8,448 nt of DNA from positions 1 through 8,448 of the forward strand of contig SKQJ01000300.1 in assembly GCA_007119075.1 (NCBI GenBank). Direction: 5' to 3'. Made by a program: the position numbers and the translations under genes. The notes below the pieces were generated by a model. The model was given only the letters and a program-made list of their open reading frames with translations. It was not told the DNA's origin and ran no database searches. This document shows positions 5,578-8,448 of the stretch, in pieces (positions within the stretch are counted from its first letter, which is position 1; every line of letters begins with the position of its first letter). Origin of the DNA: Bacteroidales bacterium. Its GTDB lineage: Bacteria > Bacteroidota > Bacteroidia > Bacteroidales > PUMT01.

Positions 5578-7368
5578 ATGGGAAAGCTTAAAGTCAAAAT
5601 AGATAACAAACTGGTAGAGGTAGAACAGGGAACAACTATACTGGAAGCCGCCAGAAAAGTCGATGTGGACATACCCACCCTGTGTTACATGAACCTGGGA
5701 GATATGGATATTGAACATAAACCCGGCGGCTGCCGCATATGCGTGGTCGAGGTCGAAGGAAGAAGGAATCTTGCCCCTTCGTGTGCGACTGACTGTTACG
5801 ATGGCATGAATGTCAAAACGCACAGCATCAGGGTCATGAATGCAAGGCGCACCGTGCTGGAGCTCATGATCTCCGACCATCCCTTCGAATGCCTTACATG
5901 TGCAAAATCGGGGAACTGCGATCTTCAAAGCACCGCAATAAAACTGGGCATCAGGGAGATTAATTATCCCGGCGAAAAGTCAACCTACAAACCCGATTTT
6001 TCTCCCGCCATTATCCGGGAAATGGATAAATGCATAATGTGCCGGCGATGTGAAAAAATGTGCAACGAAGTCCAGACCGTCGGCGTGCTTTCTGGGATAA
6101 ACAGGGGGTTCGAAGCGGTGGTTGCACCTGCTTTTGAAAGGGACCTTGACCACAGCGAGTGTACCTACTGCGGACAATGTGTGGCTGTCTGCCCCACCGC
6201 CGCGCTTACCGAGGTGGATCATACCAACCAGGTGCTGCGCGCACTGGCCGATCCTTCCAAAACCGTAGTGGTTCAGACTGCCCCGGCGGTAAGGGCCGCA
6301 CTGGGTGAAGAATTCGGAATGGAACCGGGCACACTGGTAACCGGCAAAATGGTGGCAGCTCTTCGCCAGCTGGAATTCGACTATGTTTTCGATACCGACT
6401 TTGCCGCCGACCTGACAATAATGGAAGAGGGTGCAGAAATATTGAGCCGGCTGAGCAGACATTTGTCAGGCGATACATCTGTTAAGCTGCCGATCCTGAC
6501 ATCGTGCTGTCCCGGATGGGTGAGCTTTTTCGAGCACCATTTCCCCGATCTGCTTGATGTTCCCTCTACGGCAAGATCGCCGCAGCAGATGTTCGGCTCA
6601 ATCGCAAAGACCTATTTTGCCGAAAAGATAAAAACCGACCGCAAGGATATGGTGGTTGTGTCTATCATGCCATGCGTGGCCAAAAAATACGAATGCACCA
6701 GGGAAGAATTTTCGGTCGACGGCAATCCGGATGTTGATTACTCGATTTCCACCCGCGAGCTGGCTAACCTGATCAAAAGGGCAAACATTGATTTCAATAA
6801 GCTGCCTGACGAGGAATTTGACGCTCCGATGGGTGAGTCGACAGGAGCCGGAGTAATTTTCGGGGCAACCGGTGGGGTTATCGAGGCGGCCGTAAGAAGC
6901 GCCTACGAGCTTTACACAAAAGAAACCCTTGAAAAGGTTGATTTTGAGCAATTGAGAGGGATGGAAGGGATTCGCGAGGCAACGGTCGACTTCAATGGGT
7001 TTCCCCTGAAAATCGGCATAGCTAACGGATTGGGCAATGCCCGCAAGCTGCTCGATGAGGTTCGTTCGGGCAAGAGCGAGTTCCATGCCATTGAAATAAT
7101 GGCCTGTCCGGGAGGCTGCATCGGCGGAGGCGGCCAGCCTCTCCACCATGGCAATTCTGCTATCCTGAAGGAACGCCAGAAAGCCATATACAGGGAGGAT
7201 GCAAACAAGCCTTTGAGAAAGTCGCATGAAAATCCTTCAATAATAAAGCTTTACGAAGAGTACCTGGGTGAGCCCCTGGGCGAAAAAGCCCATCATCTGC
7301 TTCATACCAAATATTTCCGGAGGGGCAGGACAATCTGTATCGAACCCGATGTGAAGGAAGCCGAATAA
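5578..7368 (+). CDS. hydA: [FeFe]-hydrogenase catalytic (alpha) subunit, H-cluster protein
   Basis: A 596-residue catalytic subunit. In order: a [2Fe-2S] ferredoxin domain (Cys36, 52, 55, 69), a His-Cys3 4Fe-4S site (His101, Cys105, 108, 114), a two-cluster ferredoxin (Cys152, 155, 158, 162 and Cys195, 198, 201, 205), the H-cluster domain (about 215-520) and a small-subunit-like tail (about 530-582). The three H-cluster motifs are canonical: TSCCPGW (proton-relay Cys310, ligand Cys311), IMPCVAKK (Cys366) and IMACPGGCIGGGGQP (Cys510, Cys514). It should therefore be an active H2-converting enzyme, fed by HydB and HydC. At 596 residues it lacks the additional C-terminal [2Fe-2S] domain of T. maritima HydA (about 645 residues); one lone cysteine (Cys587) is near the end. 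ATG 5578 is preferred because the conserved ferredoxin begins there. A GTG at 5548 in the same frame overlaps hydB and adds ten unconserved residues. No Shine-Dalgarno sequence precedes the ATG. Confidence 0.96.
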   Translation: MGKLKVKIDNKLVEVEQGTTILEAARKVDVDIPTLCYMNLGDMDIEHKPGGCRICVVEVEGRRNLAPSCATDCYDGMNVKTHSIRVMNARRTVLELMISDHPFECLTCAKSGNCDLQSTAIKLGIREINYPGEKSTYKPDFSPAIIREMDKCIMCRRCEKMCNEVQTVGVLSGINRGFEAVVAPAFERDLDHSECTYCGQCVAVCPTAALTEVDHTNQVLRALADPSKTVVVQTAPAVRAALGEEFGMEPGTLVTGKMVAALRQLEFDYVFDTDFAADLTIMEEGAEILSRLSRHLSGDTSVKLPILTSCCPGWVSFFEHHFPDLLDVPSTARSPQQMFGSIAKTYFAEKIKTDRKDMVVVSIMPCVAKKYECTREEFSVDGNPDVDYSISTRELANLIKRANIDFNKLPDEEFDAPMGESTGAGVIFGATGGVIEAAVRSAYELYTKETLEKVDFEQLRGMEGIREATVDFNGFPLKIGIANGLGNARKLLDEVRSGKSEFHAIEIMACPGGCIGGGGQPLHHGNSAILKERQKAIYREDANKPLRKSHENPSIIKLYEEYLGEPLGEKAHHLLHTKYFRRGRTICIEPDVKEAE

Positions 7369-7369
7369 A

Positions 7370-7393
7370 CAGGGATACAATTGAATATCCCTG
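7370..7393 (+). other. Perfect 8-bp hairpin between hydA and hydC
   Basis: CAGGGATA (7370-7377) and TATCCCTG (7386-7393) form a perfect 8-bp stem with an 8-base loop, beginning two bases after the hydA stop codon. No T-run follows, so it is not a typical intrinsic terminator. It could protect or separate the hydA and hydC messages, or attenuate transcription in part. Confidence 0.6.
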
Positions 7394-7433
7394 CGAAAGG
7401 TATAACAAGGACATATATATTCAAAGAATAAAC

Positions 7434-7440
7434 AGGAGGA
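7434..7440 (+). promoter_or_regulatory. Strong ribosome binding site for hydC
   Basis: AGGAGGA lies five bases before ATG 7446. It contrasts with the absence of any such site before hydA, suggesting a different translation rate for hydC. Confidence 0.85.
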
Positions 7441-7445
7441 CCAAA

Positions 7446-7934
7446 ATGTCAGCAATCAAGATAAGACTCAAGGAAAATGACCTTCAGCAACTCAAGGATG
7501 TATGCAAATCGTTCAATAACGAGGAAGGCGAACTGATAAACGTACTTCACAAGGCACAGGGGATTTTCGGATACCTGCCCGCAGAAGTGCAGGAGGTTGT
7601 TGCCCGTCAGCTTAAAATTTCAGTAGCTAAGGTATATGGGGTAGTGACTTTCTATTCGTTTTTTACCATGGTGCCACGGGGCAGATACCCGATTTCCGTA
7701 TGTACGGGGACGGCCTGTTACGTGCGGGGAGCTGAAAAGGTGCTCGATGAGTTCAAGCGCCTTATCAAGGTCCCTGTAGGCGAGACCACGCCTGATGGCA
7801 AATTTTCCATCGCGGGCCTGCGTTGTGTGGGGGCTTGCGGGCTTGCCCCTGTTGTGCTGATAGGTGACAAGACATACGGCCGGGTAGCTCCCGACGGGGT
7901 AAGGAAAATTCTGAAGGAATACGACGACAAATAA
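7446..7934 (+). CDS. hydC: NAD-linked [FeFe]-hydrogenase gamma subunit (NuoE-like, [2Fe-2S])
   Basis: A 162-residue NuoE/24-kDa-type subunit of normal length for the family. Residues 1-75 form the helical N-terminal domain with the typical LINVLHKAQGIFGYLP and VYGVVTFYSFF segments. Residues 80-160 form the thioredoxin-fold domain with four cysteines for one [2Fe-2S] cluster: Cys86 and Cys91 (CTGTAC), Cys127 and Cys131 (CVGAC). It docks on HydB and supplies a cluster next to the flavin. In HydABC complexes this domain is proposed to take part in gating electron flow. Many anaerobes place this gene before hydB; here it follows hydA, after a 77-base gap with a hairpin and its own ribosome binding site. 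It is the last plus-strand gene before a convergent gene, so it probably ends the operon. Confidence 0.95.
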   Translation: MSAIKIRLKENDLQQLKDVCKSFNNEEGELINVLHKAQGIFGYLPAEVQEVVARQLKISVAKVYGVVTFYSFFTMVPRGRYPISVCTGTACYVRGAEKVLDEFKRLIKVPVGETTPDGKFSIAGLRCVGACGLAPVVLIGDKTYGRVAPDGVRKILKEYDDK

Positions 7935-7945
7935 AACCTGTAAGC

Positions 7946-7963
7946 GATGCGGGAAAACGCATC
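7946..7963 (+). terminator. Hairpin 12 bases after the hydC stop, possible operon end
   Basis: GATGCG (7946-7951) and CGCATC (7958-7963) form a perfect 6-bp stem with a GGAAAA loop. The following bases (tatcggg) are not a T-run, so efficiency as an intrinsic terminator is doubtful. It could also be a 3'-end stability hairpin. Confidence 0.4.
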
Positions 7964-7976
7964 TATCGGGAAATTT

Positions 7977-8022
7977 GATCCGGTCCGTGACGGCAGCCCC
8001 TGTGAAAATGAGAGACCGGATC
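7977..8022. terminator. 9-bp perfect inverted repeat between convergent genes, possible two-way terminator or structured RNA
   Basis: GATCCGGTC (7977-7985) and GACCGGATC (8014-8022) are perfect inverted repeats with 28 bases between them. The repeat lies 42 bases after the hydC stop and 9 bases after the stop of the minus-strand TonB-like gene, so it is well placed to end both transcripts. No T-run flanks it on either side, and the loop is long for a terminator. Confidence 0.45.
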
Positions 8023-8031
8023 CAATAAAGA

Positions 8032-8448
8032 TTACTGAAGCATGAAAAACTGACCGTCGCTAGTCATTTCCATATGATTAACAGACCTGTCATGTACCCT
8101 GAAGTTAAAGGGGAACCTTACAAAAGCCCTGACCGGTTCACCGTTCAGACGGGCCGGTTCCCATTTGCCCGGCAGCTGCTCCACGGTTTCCCTGAGTATT
8201 TCATTTACAGCAGGGGAAAAACCTTCAAGCACATGCACACCTGCCAGTTCGCCGGTTTCCATAATGACTGCCCCGATAACGACCAGATCATGAATTTCAT
8301 GAAGCGGCAGCTCATTTAATGCAATTCTTGCATTTATAAACTTCTGGAAAAAATCATTGCCCCGGGAATAAAGCGGAGGGTTGTCGGTCGTAAAAAAAAT
8401 ATCATGGATGTATTCAGTGCCGTCCGGGTAGTAATTTCTGTTAGACAC
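8032..8448 (-). CDS. TonB C-terminal-domain-like protein, 5' end outside the window
   Basis: The visible 138 residues end in a domain resembling the periplasmic C-terminal domain of TonB energy transducers of Bacteroidota. The pattern is a helix (GNDFFQKFINARIAL), a strand with a VIMETGELAGVHVLEG turn, a helix (AVNEILRETVEQLPGKW), the W-x-PARLNGEPVRA turn and a closing strand (VRFPFNFRV). About 25 further residues follow. The domain contacts the TonB box of outer-membrane receptors in true TonB proteins, but similar domains occur in other Bacteroidota envelope proteins. The 'YYPDGTEYIHDI' stretch near the window edge resembles no part of TonB that I recognise. The reading frame is open to the right edge, so no start, signal peptide or membrane anchor can be seen; the GTG at the edge need not be the start. 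It converges on hydC and is probably unrelated to hydrogen metabolism. Confidence 0.7.
   Translation of the reverse strand: MSNRNYYPDGTEYIHDIFFTTDNPPLYSRGNDFFQKFINARIALNELPLHEIHDLVVIGAVIMETGELAGVHVLEGFSPAVNEILRETVEQLPGKWEPARLNGEPVRAFVRFPFNFRVHDRSVNHMEMTSDGQFFMLQ

Noticed and set aside
6598..7227. Minus-strand open frame of 209 codons opposite hydA
   Set aside because: It is a shadow of the H-cluster domain coding sequence, without recognisable motifs or a sensible ribosome binding site context.
3765..7934. Respiratory complex I fragment (NuoE/NuoF)
   Set aside because: The NuoF-like protein has the extra N-terminal [2Fe-2S] and C-terminal two-cluster domains of HydB and is encoded beside a canonical H-cluster HydA, so a hydrogenase complex is the better reading.
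8074..8319. Plus-strand open frame of 81 codons at the right end
   Set aside because: It is antisense to the TonB-like gene, which has domain support; the 81-codon product has no recognisable motif.
1..8448. CRISPR array, tRNA, rRNA or insertion sequence
   Set aside because: No regularly spaced direct repeats, tRNA-like cloverleaf, rRNA segment, transposase motif or terminal inverted repeats were seen on reading both strands.

Overview
The window reads as a stretch of chromosome from an anaerobic, hydrogen-metabolising bacterium. Its core is a plus-strand gene set for a trimeric, NAD-linked, probably electron-bifurcating [FeFe]-hydrogenase (HydB, HydA, HydC). It is preceded by a compact cluster of signalling-type genes that usually travels with such hydrogenases. 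The host is probably a member of the Bacteroidota. The minus-strand gene at the right edge has a TonB C-terminal-like domain of the kind common there. Several starts lack a Shine-Dalgarno sequence and sit behind A-rich leaders, and the main intergenic gap holds one match to the Bacteroidota -7 element (TAnnTTTG). This assignment is an inference: other starts have strong AGGAGG-type sites, and the signalling gene set itself looks like those of Clostridia.

Layout, left to right. (1) 1-174: 3' end of an anti-sigma-factor-like (RsbW/RsbT type) ATPase. (2) 171-1532: an iron-sulfur protein with an H-cluster-type domain that keeps the four cubane cysteines but has lost the proton-relay cysteine and other catalytic residues; probably a sensor. 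(3) 1564-1947: DRTGG-domain protein. (4) 1956-2696: PHP-domain metal-dependent phosphoesterase. (5) 2693-3244: stand-alone histidine-kinase-type ATPase. (6) 3245-3348: gap with a possible promoter. (7) 3349-3762: small thioredoxin-fold [2Fe-2S] protein. (8) 3765-5558: HydB. (9) 5578-7368: HydA. (10) 7369-7445: gap with a perfect 8-bp hairpin and a strong ribosome binding site. (11) 7446-7934: HydC. (12) 7935-8031: structured convergent intergenic region. (13) 8032-8448: TonB-like protein on the minus strand, running off the right edge.

How the genes fit together: HydA carries the H-cluster and a chain of Fe-S clusters. HydB carries the FMN/NAD(H) site, and HydC supplies a further [2Fe-2S] cluster. 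By analogy with characterised HydABC enzymes, the complex couples H2 to both NAD(H) and ferredoxin in the cytoplasm. The upstream genes look like a split signal-transduction pathway (H-cluster-type sensor, two GHKL ATPases, a DRTGG ligand-binding-type domain and a PHP phosphoesterase) that could tune hydrogenase expression to H2 or redox state. No role in this pathway can be read directly from the sequence for the DRTGG and PHP proteins, and this module is the least understood part of the window.
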